From: Paenibacillus taiwanensis DSM 18679
GTDB lineage: Bacteria > Bacillota > Bacilli > Paenibacillales > Paenibacillaceae
Assembly (NCBI RefSeq): GCF_000425125.1
Contig: NZ_KE384306.1
Span: 521,705 to 585,704 of the forward strand
Reading direction: 5' to 3'
Length of the DNA: 64,000 nt
This document shows positions 36,966 through 46,763 of this stretch, in pieces. Made by a program: the position numbers and the translations under genes. Below the pieces are notes generated by a model. That model was not told where the DNA came from and made no database searches. It saw only the letters and a program-made list of their open reading frames with translations. Within the stretch, counting starts at the first letter, position 1. Each line of letters begins with the position of its first letter.

Positions 36966-38009
36966 ATGACGAATCAAAAGCGGTTTAATGTAGCAGTAGT
37001 AGGCGCAACAGGGGCAGTTGGGGAGCAGATTTTAAAGCTGCTTGCAGAACGCAATTTTCCTATTCAGGAGCTCAAGCTCTTGTCTTCTGCCCGTTCCGCC
37101 GGCACCAAGATCACGTTTAAAGGTGTGGAGCATACGGTTGAAGAAGCTCATCCAGACAGCTTTAATGGAATTGATATCGCGTTATTCAGTGCAGGTGGGG
37201 ATGTAACTAAAGCTCTTGCTCCAGCGGCTGTCGAGCGTGGTGCGGTTTGTATCGATAATACGAATGCTTATCGTATGGACCCGAACACTCCGCTTATTGT
37301 TCCAGAAGTGAATGAGGATAAGATTAAAGAGCATAAGGGAATTATTGCAAATCCGAACTGTTCGACGATTCAAATGGTAGCAGCTCTCAAGCCGCTGTAT
37401 GACCGTTATGGCATTGATCGTATTATCGTTTCTACTTATCAAGCAGTGTCTGGCGCAGGTAGTCGTGCAATTGACGAACTGCTTCGGCAGTCCAAGGAAG
37501 TGCTGGAGGGGAATGTCGTTGAGCCTGACATTTTGCCAGTATCTTCTTTACCGGTAAAGCATCAGATCGCATTTAACGCAGTTCCGCAAATTGATAAGTT
37601 CCAAGATAACGGCTTTACGTTGGAAGAGATGAAGATGATTCGCGAAACGAAGAAGATTATGGATGATGATAATCTGCAAGTTACTGCAACTTGCGTACGA
37701 ATTCCAGTTGTTTATGGCCACTCGGAATCCGTATACGTAGAGTTGAAAGATGATTTTGACTTGTCAGAAGTGCGCCAATTGCTGCAAGATGCTCCAGGCA
37801 TTACGCTGCAAGACGATATCGCCTCCCAATCTTATCCGTTGGCTACAGAAGCAGCGGGCAAGCCTGATGTATTTGTGGGCCGCTTGCGTCGTGACTTGTA
37901 CCATCCTCGAGCACTCAATATGTGGGTCGTTTCCGACAACTTGTTAAAAGGCGCTGCTTGGAACGCGGTACAAATTGCAGAGTACATTGCATCGGAGCGG
38001 CAGGAGTAG
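36966..38009 (+). CDS. asd: Aspartate-semialdehyde dehydrogenase
   Basis: Asd reduces aspartyl phosphate to the semialdehyde in lysine, threonine, methionine and DPA biosynthesis. The 347-residue product shows the NADP motif VAVVGATGAVGEQILKLL and the active-site Cys in IIANPNCSTIQMVAALK. QAVSGAGSRAIDEL and the late catalytic His region (VYGHSESVYVE) are also present. ATG 36966 follows GGGGAG; the upstream in-frame ATG at 36939 lies before that site. Confidence 0.96.
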   Translation: MTNQKRFNVAVVGATGAVGEQILKLLAERNFPIQELKLLSSARSAGTKITFKGVEHTVEEAHPDSFNGIDIALFSAGGDVTKALAPAAVERGAVCIDNTNAYRMDPNTPLIVPEVNEDKIKEHKGIIANPNCSTIQMVAALKPLYDRYGIDRIIVSTYQAVSGAGSRAIDELLRQSKEVLEGNVVEPDILPVSSLPVKHQIAFNAVPQIDKFQDNGFTLEEMKMIRETKKIMDDDNLQVTATCVRIPVVYGHSESVYVELKDDFDLSEVRQLLQDAPGITLQDDIASQSYPLATEAAGKPDVFVGRLRRDLYHPRALNMWVVSDNLLKGAAWNAVQIAEYIASERQE

Positions 38010-38030
38010 CAAGACCGCTCCTGCTTTTTT
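38000..38030 (+). terminator. Terminator overlapping the asd stop codon
   Basis: GCAGGAG (38000-38006) pairs with CTCCTGC (38018-38024), then six T. The TAG stop is in the loop. An alternative pairing GGAGCGG / CCGCTCC (37994-38021) uses overlapping bases. Confidence 0.7.
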
Positions 38031-38080
38031 GTCCAGAGCTACGTTCTGGTAGTCAGTCTTCACTGTTGGAGGAATCACTC

Positions 38081-39298
38081 ATGCGTATACTTGTACAGAA
38101 GTTCGGTGGAACTTCCTTATCTACATCTGAAGCCAGAGAGCGGGTTATCCACCATATTCGCCGTGAATTGGCACAAGGGTATCATATTGCTGTTGTCGTT
38201 TCGGCTATGGGACGTAAAGGCGAGCCTTATGCAACTGATACGTTGTTGGATTGGATTGGTCACAATGGCAATCAACTACCTGCTCGCGAACAGGATTTAT
38301 TACTGTGCTGCGGTGAAATTATATCAGCTACCACCTTATGCAGTTTATTGTTGAGCGAAGGCATACCTGCAACGGTATTTACAGGTGCACAGGCAGGATT
38401 TAAGACAGATCAGCATTTTGGTAATGCTCGCATTCTCGATATTCGTCCTGATCGTGTACTAACGGCGTTAAAAGAAAATCAGGTTGTTATCGTGACTGGG
38501 TTTCAGGGACAAACTGAACAAGGTGACTTTACGACTTTGGGACGCGGTGGCAGCGATACTTCGGCAACAGCACTTGGTGCGGCATTGCGTGCCGAAATCG
38601 TTGATATTTATACCGATGTGAACGGAATACTAACAGCAGATCCGCGCCTCGTAGAGGATGCGAAGCCTTTAACGATAGTCAGCTATGCTGAGATATGCAA
38701 TATGGCCCATCACGGGGCTAAAGTTATTCATCCTCGTGCGGTTGAAATTGCGATGCAGGCACAAGTTCCTGTTCGTGTACGATCAACGTTCTCAGATGAT
38801 GAAGGGACGCTTGTGACGCATCCTGAAGGCTTCAGTGATTTGCATCCTGGTATTGTTGATCGCTTCGTAACAGGAATCGCGTACGTTAGTAATGTTACAC
38901 AGATTACGGTTGAGGCACACGATGGTGCTGATGACCTCCAGTTAAACGTATTTAAAGCGATGGCGCATAACCAGATTAGTGTTGACTTTATTAATGTTAC
39001 CCCATCTGGCGCCGTATATACGGTGTTTGATAGTGATGCGGAACGGGCACTTGATGTGCTTCATCAATTGGGATATGAGCCGAAGTCATTGCCTGCATGC
39101 GCTAAAGTGTCTGTAATAGGGGGCGGCATCAATGGAGTGCCTGGTATAATGGCCCACATTGTAGAAGCACTTACGAAGCAGGAAATTCAGATTTTACAAT
39201 CGGCAGATTCCAACACAACGATCTGGGTACTTGTTCGTAAAGAAGACATGGTACGTGCATTACGCGCATTGCATGCCAAGTTCGAACTTCATCGCTAA
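38081..39298 (+). CDS. dapG: Aspartokinase (DapG type)
   Basis: Aspartokinase phosphorylates aspartate. The 405-residue product has the kinase signature VQKFGGTSLS at the N-terminus, TTLGRGGSDTSATALGAAL, and two C-terminal ACT domains (ITVEAHDGADDLQLNVFKAM and KVSVIGGGINGVPGIMAHIV). Its place between asd and dapA matches dapG, the meso-diaminopimelate-sensitive isozyme in B. subtilis. GGAGGA precedes the ATG at 38081. Confidence 0.94.
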   Translation: MRILVQKFGGTSLSTSEARERVIHHIRRELAQGYHIAVVVSAMGRKGEPYATDTLLDWIGHNGNQLPAREQDLLLCCGEIISATTLCSLLLSEGIPATVFTGAQAGFKTDQHFGNARILDIRPDRVLTALKENQVVIVTGFQGQTEQGDFTTLGRGGSDTSATALGAALRAEIVDIYTDVNGILTADPRLVEDAKPLTIVSYAEICNMAHHGAKVIHPRAVEIAMQAQVPVRVRSTFSDDEGTLVTHPEGFSDLHPGIVDRFVTGIAYVSNVTQITVEAHDGADDLQLNVFKAMAHNQISVDFINVTPSGAVYTVFDSDAERALDVLHQLGYEPKSLPACAKVSVIGGGINGVPGIMAHIVEALTKQEIQILQSADSNTTIWVLVRKEDMVRALRALHAKFELHR

Positions 39299-39362
39299 AG
39301 TCATTGGTTAGTAATTGGCTTTCTTGGCTTGCAGCGTGAATGCGCAAGAGAGGAGACCACGA

Positions 39363-40256
39363 ATGGAATTCGGAAGATTAATTACGGCGATGGTTACGCC
39401 GTTTCATGAGGACCTGACAATTAATTGGCAGCAAGCAGAACAATTAATTGATTACTTAATTGACGTGCAACGAAATGACAGTCTTGTCATTTGTGGCACT
39501 ACTGGCGAATCTCCTACGTTATCAGACGAAGAGAAAGAAGCTATGTTTCGTTTTGCAGTAGAGAAGGCTCGCGGTAGAGCGCGTATTATTGCGGGAACAG
39601 GCAGCAACAATACAGCACATTCCATCCATCTGACCCGCATTGCGGAGCTGTCAGGGGTAGACGGGGTGCTGCTTGTTGTTCCCTATTACAACAAACCGAA
39701 TCAGGAAGGCATGTACCAGCATTTCAAAGCGATTGCAGAGTCTACACGACTTCCTGTTATGCTGTACAATGTGCCAGGCCGGACAGGTGCAAGCATTAGT
39801 GTAGATACAACACTTCGATTGGCACGAGACGTATCCAATATCGTTGCTACGAAGGAATGTGTATCTATTGAACAAATGTCATTAATTGCTGCGGGAGCGC
39901 CTGCATCATTCCGTGTGTACAGTGGAGATGACGCTGCTACCTTGCCATGTTTAAGTGTAGGCGGGTATGGTATCGTTAGCGTAGCGGCTCATCTGGTCGG
40001 TGCTCACATGAAGCAGATGATGGAATCGTATGTAGCTGGTCATGTGCAAGAGGCTGTAGACCTTAACCACAAGCTGCATCCTGTTTTTAAAGGGTTGTTT
40101 GAGGCGCCGCATCCTATACCGAATCCGGTAGCAGTTAAGTATGCGTTACAGCTAATAGGGCACGAGGTAGGCAGTGTAAGGCTTCCTCTTGTGCCAGCAT
40201 CGATTGATGAGCAGGCCTTTATTCAACAATTGGTTCAGCAATCCGTTCTGGATTAG
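39363..40256 (+). CDS. dapA: 4-hydroxy-tetrahydrodipicolinate synthase
   Basis: DapA condenses pyruvate with aspartate semialdehyde, giving the precursor of both lysine/diaminopimelate and dipicolinate. The 297-residue TIM barrel shows CGTTGESPTLSDEEK, the Tyr of PYYNKPNQEGMYQHF, MLYNVPGRTG, and the Schiff-base Lys in NIVATKECVSI. The ATG at 39363 follows GAGAGGAG. A strong terminator follows. Confidence 0.96.
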   Translation: MEFGRLITAMVTPFHEDLTINWQQAEQLIDYLIDVQRNDSLVICGTTGESPTLSDEEKEAMFRFAVEKARGRARIIAGTGSNNTAHSIHLTRIAELSGVDGVLLVVPYYNKPNQEGMYQHFKAIAESTRLPVMLYNVPGRTGASISVDTTLRLARDVSNIVATKECVSIEQMSLIAAGAPASFRVYSGDDAATLPCLSVGGYGIVSVAAHLVGAHMKQMMESYVAGHVQEAVDLNHKLHPVFKGLFEAPHPIPNPVAVKYALQLIGHEVGSVRLPLVPASIDEQAFIQQLVQQSVLD

Positions 40257-40365
40257 TTTTAAGCTGCTGACTTTAAAGGATATCATCAACGCTTCCGTCA
40301 TTATAGGTCAGCAATTCGTCAGCTATATATAATACGAACTTACTGCTGATTATGGATTCAGCTAG

Positions 40366-40392
40366 AAGGAGCGGCCTAGGGCCGCTCCTTTT
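40366..40392 (+). terminator. Terminator after dapA
   Basis: GGAGCGGCC / GGCCGCTCC, 9-bp stem with 3-nt loop, flanked by AA and TTTT; also works in principle on the opposite strand. Confidence 0.85.
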
Positions 40393-40552
40393 GTATGAGA
40401 ACATTTTTGCATTTTGTAATGTCTAAAAGAGCGGGATATACAGTCATTTTTTACGATTTTAGGAGTGATATTATAAGAAGTTTAGTCCAAATTGATAATA
40501 TCAGCATCTGTTTTTCATTTTTCGGGGAACATAATCGTATCAAAACGCTGAC

Positions 40553-40582
40553 TTGTGTTTTTTCCTAACGTTCATGTATAAT
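40553..40582 (+). promoter_or_regulatory. Sigma-A promoter of rnj
   Basis: TTGTGT (40553-40558), 18-bp spacer, perfect TATAAT (40577-40582), about 95 bp before the rnj start. Confidence 0.65.
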
Positions 40583-40676
40583 GATTATCAAGTGACTGGG
40601 TGCGGTATATTTTTCATAACAAAGAGTGTTCGTTGGTGCGACGGCCAACTGAATATATAGGAGGTTTAAGATTACA

Positions 40677-42353
40677 TTGTCGAAGAAGACCAATACAGAT
40701 AAATTGTCAATTTTTGCTTTGGGCGGCGTAGGTGAAATCGGAAAAAACATGTACGTCGTTCAGTACGGTAACGATATCGTAGTAATTGATGCCGGATTAA
40801 AGTTTCCTGAAGAGGATATGCTCGGGATTGATATCGTCATACCTGATATTTCATACTTGACTGAGAATCGTGACAAAGTTAGAGGAATTATCATTACGCA
40901 CGGACATGAAGACCATATAGGTGGCTTGCCGTATGTATTACGTCATTTAAACGTTCCGGTTTACGGTACACGTTTGACGCTCGGTTTGATCGAAAGCAAG
41001 CTGCGTGAAGCGAATTTGCTTGGTGACACAAAGCGTATCTTGATAACTGCGGATTCAGAAGTGCCGCTTGGAACGATTACAGCGAGCTTCTTTAAGACGA
41101 ATCACTCGATTCCAGATTCAGTCGGCGTATGTTTGGACACACCTGAAGGTGCGGTCGTACATACGGGAGACTTTAAGTTTGACCATACGCCTGTGAATGC
41201 GCAGTATGCAGATCTTAACCGAATGGCTGAGATTGGTAAACGCGGGGTGTTAGCATTACTGTCTGACAGTACGAATGCAGAGCGTCCAGGCTTTACACCA
41301 TCTGAGAGCAGCGTAGGCGTAAAGCTCGAAGAGATTTTTAGAAAGTCTCAGCAGCGAGTAGTAGTAGCGACGTTTGCTTCCAATATTCATCGCGTACAGC
41401 AAGTTATTGAAGCTGCGCATGCTACTAATCGCAAGTTAACCGTAGTAGGTAGAAGCATGGTGAACGTCGTCACTATCGCTTCGGAACTCGGATACCTTAA
41501 CATTCCGGACGGGATGTTGATCGAGCCGGAAGAAGTAAACAAGATGGCTGCTGATCGTGTTGTTATATTATCAACTGGCAGTCAAGGCGAACCGATGTCA
41601 GCATTGACTCGTATGGCTCGCTCGACACACCGCAAAGTTGATATTTTGCCAGGCGATACCGTCGTAATCGCTGCTACACCTATCCCAGGTAACGAGAAGT
41701 ATGTTGGACGAACTGTTGATGAATTGTACCGCTTAGGGGCTAACGTCATCTATGGCGGATCTTCCACAGGTGTTCATGTATCAGGACATGGCAGTCAAGA
41801 AGAGCTAAAGCTTATGTTGAATCTGATGCAGCCGAAGTACTTCATTCCGATTCACGGTGAATATCGGATGCTGCGCCATCACGCACAACTGGCTGAAGCT
41901 GTCGGTATAGAGCGTGAGAACATATTTATTACAGATATCGGTGACACGGTAGAGATTCAGAATGGCGTTGCACGCCGCGGATCCAAAGTTCCATCCGGAT
42001 ATGTACTCATTGACGGACTTGGTGTAGGTGATGTGGGTAACATCGTGTTACGCGACCGTAAGCTGTTGTCGCAAGATGGCATCTTGGTCGTCGTGGTCAC
42101 TTTGAGCAAGCAGGATGGCACGATTTTGTCAGGGCCTGACATCATTTCTCGCGGATTCGTTTATGTACGCGAATCGGAAGGGCTGCTTGATGAGGCGAAC
42201 CGTATCGTTACATCTACGCTTCAACGCTTAATGAGTGAGAACGTTAACGAATGGGCGTCCTTAAAGACTCATGTTAAGGATGCACTCGGTCGGTTCTTAT
42301 ACGAGCAGACTCGACGTCGTCCAATGATTCTGCCGATTATTATGGAAGTTTAA
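40677..42353 (+). CDS. rnj: Ribonuclease J
   Basis: RNase J has 5'-3' exonuclease and endonuclease activity in mRNA decay and rRNA maturation. The 558-residue product has the metallo-beta-lactamase motif HGHEDHIGG (about residues 76-84), HTGDFKFDHTPVN, SDSTNAERPGFTPSE, the beta-CASP region with ATFASNIHRVQQVIEAAH, PIPGNE and SGHGSQEE, and IHGEYRML. Start TTG 40677 follows AGGAGG. In B. subtilis the paralogue at this locus is rnjB; sequence alone does not let me decide J1 versus J2. Confidence 0.93.
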   Translation: MSKKTNTDKLSIFALGGVGEIGKNMYVVQYGNDIVVIDAGLKFPEEDMLGIDIVIPDISYLTENRDKVRGIIITHGHEDHIGGLPYVLRHLNVPVYGTRLTLGLIESKLREANLLGDTKRILITADSEVPLGTITASFFKTNHSIPDSVGVCLDTPEGAVVHTGDFKFDHTPVNAQYADLNRMAEIGKRGVLALLSDSTNAERPGFTPSESSVGVKLEEIFRKSQQRVVVATFASNIHRVQQVIEAAHATNRKLTVVGRSMVNVVTIASELGYLNIPDGMLIEPEEVNKMAADRVVILSTGSQGEPMSALTRMARSTHRKVDILPGDTVVIAATPIPGNEKYVGRTVDELYRLGANVIYGGSSTGVHVSGHGSQEELKLMLNLMQPKYFIPIHGEYRMLRHHAQLAEAVGIERENIFITDIGDTVEIQNGVARRGSKVPSGYVLIDGLGVGDVGNIVLRDRKLLSQDGILVVVVTLSKQDGTILSGPDIISRGFVYVRESEGLLDEANRIVTSTLQRLMSENVNEWASLKTHVKDALGRFLYEQTRRRPMILPIIMEV

Positions 42354-42368
42354 TGTTATTAATACCAG

Positions 42369-42389
42369 TAGTGTGACCTTTGGTCGCAC
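42369..42389 (+). other. Hairpin after rnj
   Basis: AGTGTGACC-TTT-GGTCGCACT, a 9-bp stem with one G-T pair and a 3-nt loop, no T run. It lies between the rnj stop and the main terminator. Confidence 0.5.
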
Positions 42390-42409
42390 TCAAGTCACTG
42401 CATGTCAAC

Positions 42410-42459
42410 AGCTCTTGGTGATATCCCTTTACCGCAGGGATATTTCCAAGAGCTTTTTT
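42410..42459 (+). terminator. Strong terminator after rnj
   Basis: AGCTCTTGG and GATATCCCT pair with AGGGATAT and CCAAGAGCT around a small loop, then TTTTTT. Confidence 0.9.
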
Positions 42460-42528
42460 GGTTTCCGCATAAGTCTATACCGGATAGCGCAACCTAGAAC
42501 AGCATCGGTATAGAATGGAGGGAACGAT

Positions 42529-43488
42529 GTGTCACAATACGAAATAGAGATAGATAACGGAACACCCCAACTGCAAATGAATAAGGTGCCTCATGCAAAT
42601 GGGTTTACCAGTGATCAGCCTCCCCAGGTGCCTGCGATGCCACAAGAGCCGATGGCTGATAAAGCGCCACCCACCGTACAGAACATACAACAGCTAGGGA
42701 CTGCATCTATACCTAGTCCTGGGGAATCCAATATTTATTGTCTTAATATTATTGGGCAGGTGGAGGGGCATATTATTTTGCCGCCACAAAATAAAACAAC
42801 AAAATACGAACATATTATTCCCCAATTAGTTGCGGCGGAACAGAACTCAAAGATTGAGGGTGTTCTAGTTATTCTGAATACAGTTGGCGGGGATGTGGAA
42901 GCGGGTTTGGCGATTGCGGAGATGATATCCTCTTTGTCTAAGCCTACGGTTACTTTGGTATTGGGCGGAGGACATAGTATTGGTGTACCTATTGCGGTAG
43001 CCTCCAACATCTCGATTATTGCAGAAACAGCAACGATGACAATCCATCCGATTCGACTTACTGGATTAGTTATCGGTGTGCCGCAGACGTTTGAATATTT
43101 GGATAAAATGCAGGAGCGGGTCGTCAGGTTCGTAGTAAGCCATTCAAACATTACAGACGTAGCGTTTAAAGAGCTAATGTTTAAGACAGGTGAGTTGACA
43201 AGAGATATAGGGACAACTGTCATTGGTACAGACGCTGTGCGTGCCGGTCTTATAGATGAGATTGGTGGTATCCAGACTGCGTTGCAGCATCTAAATCGCC
43301 TTATTGAAGTGAAGCGGGCAACAGGCACTACAGATAGCATCGTAAATAAAAAAGGTTTTGTCGAAAATGGAAACATACAACAAAATTCCCCAGAGGGTCA
43401 GCAGCCTTCAACAACGTTGTATACAGAGCAGGAGCAGTCATCGATACCGTCCCAATCAAATGCTTCTGGACGAGGAAATCAGATATGA
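42529..43488 (+). CDS. tepA: ClpP-like protease of the TepA family
   Basis: The central domain has the ClpP/crotonase-like fold of B. subtilis TepA (YmfB): [20 protein letters not shown], the catalytic-type Ser in [15 protein letters not shown], and [10 protein letters not shown] with a His. B. subtilis TepA was linked to presecretory protein and spore protein turnover. The 319-residue length exceeds that protein because of an N-terminal Pro/Gln-rich extension (about 1-65) and a Gln/Ser-rich C-terminal tail (about 275-319). GTG 42529 follows GGAGGG. ylzJ overlaps the end by 4 bp. Confidence 0.88.
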   Translation: MSQYEIEIDNGTPQLQMNKVPHANGFTSDQPPQVPAMPQEPMADKAPPTVQNIQQLGTASIPSPGESNIYCLNIIGQVEGHIILPPQNKTTKYEHIIPQLVAAEQNSKIEGVLVILNTVGGDVEAGLAIAEMISSLSKPTVTLVLGGGHSIGVPIAVASNISIIAETATMTIHPIRLTGLVIGVPQTFEYLDKMQERVVRFVVSHSNITDVAFKELMFKTGELTRDIGTTVIGTDAVRAGLIDEIGGIQTALQHLNRLIEVKRATGTTDSIVNKKGFVENGNIQQNSPEGQQPSTTLYTEQEQSSIPSQSNASGRGNQI

Positions 43489-43700
43489 CGATGTATACAA
43501 TAATGCCGCTTGAAGTGGTGACACAAGGTATGGACAGTCATAAACCTGTATTTGAAGAAATGAACTGGCAGGGCAGAATGCTTCTGGTAGAACGGATTTC
43601 TATGCATGAGGTCAAAATAGAACGTTTGCTGCAAGGGGTGACGGTGAACGATTACTTAGCAGCAGCTTTGCAACCTGGAAATATTATTCGCTTGTCATAG
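43485..43700 (+). CDS. ylzJ: YlzJ-like protein
   Basis: A 71-residue protein of the YlzJ-like family, recognised by its beginning [14 protein letters not shown], the motif [17 protein letters not shown] and the ending [14 protein letters not shown], and by its place between tepA and spoIIIE. Its function is not known. The ATG overlaps the tepA stop. A terminator lies 72 bp downstream. Confidence 0.85.
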   Translation: MTMYTIMPLEVVTQGMDSHKPVFEEMNWQGRMLLVERISMHEVKIERLLQGVTVNDYLAAALQPGNIIRLS

Positions 43701-43772
43701 TCTAAGCTAAACATAAACGACACCTTGTGCAGTCAGACCACAAAAAATGTCGGCGACTGACAATAGCATAAC

Positions 43773-43802
43773 AAGAACCGTACACAGCGCGTACGGTTCT
43801 TT
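43773..43802 (+). terminator. Terminator after ylzJ
   Basis: AAGAACCGTAC / GTACGGTTCTT, 11-bp perfect stem with short loop; the T run is short. Confidence 0.75.
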
Positions 43803-43857
43803 GTGCGGAATGCTGTAATGACAGCGCTAACGGCACATAGGAAGAACGGCTGTTCTA

Positions 43858-43866
43858 TGATATAAT
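43858..43866 (+). promoter_or_regulatory. Extended -10 promoter of spoIIIE
   Basis: TG-A-TATAAT immediately before the spoIIIE ribosome site; no good -35 at the expected distance, so it would rely on the extended -10. Confidence 0.5.
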
Positions 43867-43887
43867 GTCCGTTGGAGGTGGCAACAT

Positions 43888-46677
43888 TTGGCCCGAAGAA
43901 AACGCAAGAAGCAGTCGTTTAGCAAAAATTTGAAATATGAAATATACGGCATTTTGCTTATTACAAGCTCAATTCTCGCCTTGTCTGGCGTAGGACCGTT
44001 TGGACGTGTGTTGTCCATGCTGTTTGGTTTTATACTCGGAAAATTTTATTTTTTCATACCTTTAACTTTGATCTATTCAGGACTTAGTGTAATGATCAGG
44101 CGTAATTGGCAATTAAGCTGGAATCCTCGCGTCTCAGGCATCGTATGTATTCTTGTTGCGCTTACTTTAATTAGCACAAGTGCGGCGGTTAATGAGGTCA
44201 TCGTGCGTCACGCGCCAGTTATGCAAGTGGAGCTTAGTGCTGGCAAAATATTTAGCGAAGTGAACAAAGATATGCTTGCTGAGCTATGGACACCTGTTCA
44301 TACAGGCACAGTTAGTGATATGCTGCACAAAAATATTAGTGGTGGATACATAGGGCTGTTGGCGTATTGCTTCCTGTATGCGTTGTTTGGCTCACTTGGT
44401 ACGAAGTTAGTTACAATTGTACTATTATTTATAGGATTTATGCTGTCAACTCAGTTATCGTATGTGGAATTGGTTCGACTCATCCGCACACAGATCAAGA
44501 AGATTTATTCGGCCTTTATGAAAAAACGTAAGGCGCGTCTGAATGAACGTCGATTGGAAGAAGGGGCGCGACCTGCCAGAAAGTCCGACAAAGAACCGAT
44601 TCCTGATTTTTCTGAGGATGATGACGAATATGGCCCTCCTAACAAAAGGTATAAGACACCTGTCTTTTTCCAATTGTTTAATATGAAACGACCGTTAAAG
44701 CCTGGTCAAGATATGGAAGATGCCGATGATGATTGGGAGGTGCCGGAAACGTTCGCTAAACCGAGCAGAAGGTCGAGACGCGACGATAGTCAAGATGCCG
44801 ACTGGCATGAATTCCAAGAAGAGCAGGTCACTGCCGCAAATGGATCAAATTCAGCGACAGCCAATGTCCATGCTGAACGAGCAACATCGTTGGCTGCTGA
44901 TGGGCTTCATCTGACCTCAATTCCATCTGATGAGCAGCGTGAAGGGCCTGTGTTTCATGATTTTACGGCTGAAGCACAACAATCTTCGTGGGTTCAGCAG
45001 CATCATATGACAGCTAGCCAGGATGACATTGATGACGATTGGTCAGCACTACCGGTCATATCACCCCACAGTGTACAAGACCGTGACGATATTCCAGTTG
45101 TGATGGAAGAGGCCATAGCAGATATGGGGTTAGACCCTGACAATGCCCTATCGTTGGCGCAGCAAGCGCTAGCAGGCACTGATTTAACACTTGGCGCAGA
45201 GGGAACAGATCAAGTGGAGGCTATCCCTGTTGAGCCGCCCAAGCCGCCTGTGAAGCCGTATAAACTGCCAAGCTTTCAATTGTTGTCCAAACCGCAGGGC
45301 AGTGGCAAAGGCGGTGACCAGGCTGACTTTATGCAAACGGCACGGAAACTTGAAGCTACGCTGGAGAGTTTCGGGGTACGCGCAAAGGTGCTGCAAGTTG
45401 TTCGTGGTCCAGCAGTTACACGTTATGAGATTCAACCTGACATTGGAGTGAAGGTGAGTCGTATCGTTAGTTTGACTGACGATATTGCACTGGCGCTTGC
45501 TGCCAAAGACATTCGGATGGAGGCCCCGATACCAGGAAAGTCAGCAATTGGTATAGAAGTGCCTAACAACGACGTGTCAATCGTGACGATGCGAGAAGTG
45601 ATGGAAACGCCAACTTTTATTGATGCAGCTTCCAAGATTACGATTTCACTTGGCAGAGATATTGCAGGCACACCGATCATTGGCAATTTGGCAAGAATGC
45701 CCCATTTGCTCGTTGCAGGCGCAACAGGTTCAGGCAAGTCTGTCTGTATTAACGGGATTATAACTAGCATTTTGTATAAGGCCAAGCCAGATGAAGTGAA
45801 ATTTCTAATGGTGGACCCGAAAATGGTCGAGCTTAATGTATATAACGGTATTCCGCATTTGCTGGCACCAGTTGTAACAGATCCTAAGCGAGCTTCACTT
45901 GCATTGAAGAAGATTGTGGTGGAGATGGAGAAACGATATGAGCTGTTCTCTAAGTCGGGCACACGTAATATAGAAGGATATAATAAGCATGTTGAAGCAG
46001 ATAAGGATAAAGTGCTGCCTTATATTGTTGTTATTGTGGATGAATTGGCTGATCTTATGATGGTAGCAGCGAACGATGTCGAGGATGCGATTTGCCGATT
46101 GGCGCAGATGGCACGTGCGGCAGGCATCCATCTTATTATTGCAACGCAGCGACCATCTGTGGATGTAATAACAGGTGTTATTAAAGCGAATATCCCATCC
46201 CGGATTGCTTTTGGCGTATCGTCGCAGGTCGATTCGCGTACGATATTGGATATGGCTGGGGCAGAGAAACTGTTAGGTCGCGGAGACATGCTTTATTTGC
46301 CGATGGGCTCTTCCAAGCCTATTCGTGTGCAGGGAGCATTTTTGTCCGATGAGGAAGTAGAAGCTGTCGTATCCTATTGCAGCGATCAAGCTGCTGCTAA
46401 TTACGAGGAAGGACTTGTACCTGAAGTCGACGAGAATGGGATGACTGCTGACGAACCAGTCGATGATTTGTATGAACAAGCGGTTCAAATCGTCCTTGAG
46501 GGGCAACAAGCTTCAGCCTCGTTGTTGCAGCGCAGATTAAGAGTCGGATATAACCGGGCGAGCCGACTCATCGAATTTATGCAAATGCAAGGCATTATCG
46601 GTCCACCTGACGGCAGTCGTCCACGGGAAGTGCTTGTAACATTGGAGCAATACCAGCAGGCGAAGATATCCTCTTAA
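43888..46677 (+). CDS. spoIIIE: DNA translocase SpoIIIE/FtsK
   Basis: SpoIIIE pumps the chromosome into the forespore. The 929-residue protein has a basic N-terminus, about four membrane helices (residues ~25-195), and a long acidic linker (~225-470). The motor follows, with Walker A GATGSGKS near 611-618, Walker [10 protein letters not shown] near 715, and [22 protein letters not shown]-terminal winged-helix gamma domain ([20 protein letters not shown]) completes it. The linker makes it longer than B. subtilis SpoIIIE (787). Start TTG 43888 after GGAGGTGG. Confidence 0.95.
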   Translation: MARRKRKKQSFSKNLKYEIYGILLITSSILALSGVGPFGRVLSMLFGFILGKFYFFIPLTLIYSGLSVMIRRNWQLSWNPRVSGIVCILVALTLISTSAAVNEVIVRHAPVMQVELSAGKIFSEVNKDMLAELWTPVHTGTVSDMLHKNISGGYIGLLAYCFLYALFGSLGTKLVTIVLLFIGFMLSTQLSYVELVRLIRTQIKKIYSAFMKKRKARLNERRLEEGARPARKSDKEPIPDFSEDDDEYGPPNKRYKTPVFFQLFNMKRPLKPGQDMEDADDDWEVPETFAKPSRRSRRDDSQDADWHEFQEEQVTAANGSNSATANVHAERATSLAADGLHLTSIPSDEQREGPVFHDFTAEAQQSSWVQQHHMTASQDDIDDDWSALPVISPHSVQDRDDIPVVMEEAIADMGLDPDNALSLAQQALAGTDLTLGAEGTDQVEAIPVEPPKPPVKPYKLPSFQLLSKPQGSGKGGDQADFMQTARKLEATLESFGVRAKVLQVVRGPAVTRYEIQPDIGVKVSRIVSLTDDIALALAAKDIRMEAPIPGKSAIGIEVPNNDVSIVTMREVMETPTFIDAASKITISLGRDIAGTPIIGNLARMPHLLVAGATGSGKSVCINGIITSILYKAKPDEVKFLMVDPKMVELNVYNGIPHLLAPVVTDPKRASLALKKIVVEMEKRYELFSKSGTRNIEGYNKHVEADKDKVLPYIVVIVDELADLMMVAANDVEDAICRLAQMARAAGIHLIIATQRPSVDVITGVIKANIPSRIAFGVSSQVDSRTILDMAGAEKLLGRGDMLYLPMGSSKPIRVQGAFLSDEEVEAVVSYCSDQAAANYEEGLVPEVDENGMTADEPVDDLYEQAVQIVLEGQQASASLLQRRLRVGYNRASRLIEFMQMQGIIGPPDGSRPREVLVTLEQYQQAKISS

Positions 46678-46685
46678 GGCTTTCA

Positions 46686-46716
46686 TGTATAGAACGATTA
46701 CCATTTTCTCATAATA
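46686..46716 (+). promoter_or_regulatory. Sigma-G-like promoter of the sleB-like gene
   Basis: TGTATA (46686-46691), 18-bp spacer, CATAATA (46710-46716), close to the forespore sigma-G pattern TGAATA / CATNNTA. B. subtilis sleB is sigma-G dependent. Confidence 0.6.
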
Positions 46717-46763
46717 ATGTTGCCAATCCTGTCAATACATCAAGAGAGAGGTAGACATTAGAT

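Larger units (their letters stand above)
40257..40676 (+). other. Intergenic region dapA-rnj (420 bp), no gene seen
   Basis: This stretch holds a terminator (40366-40392), a promoter (40553-40582) and the rnj leader of about 90 nt. No open frame with a ribosome site was found. The rest is AT-rich and shows nothing I can assign. Confidence 0.7.

Noticed and set aside
37922-38080. In-frame extension of dapG into asd
   Set aside because: ATG 38081 has a strong GGAGGA site and begins with the conserved aspartokinase N-terminus.
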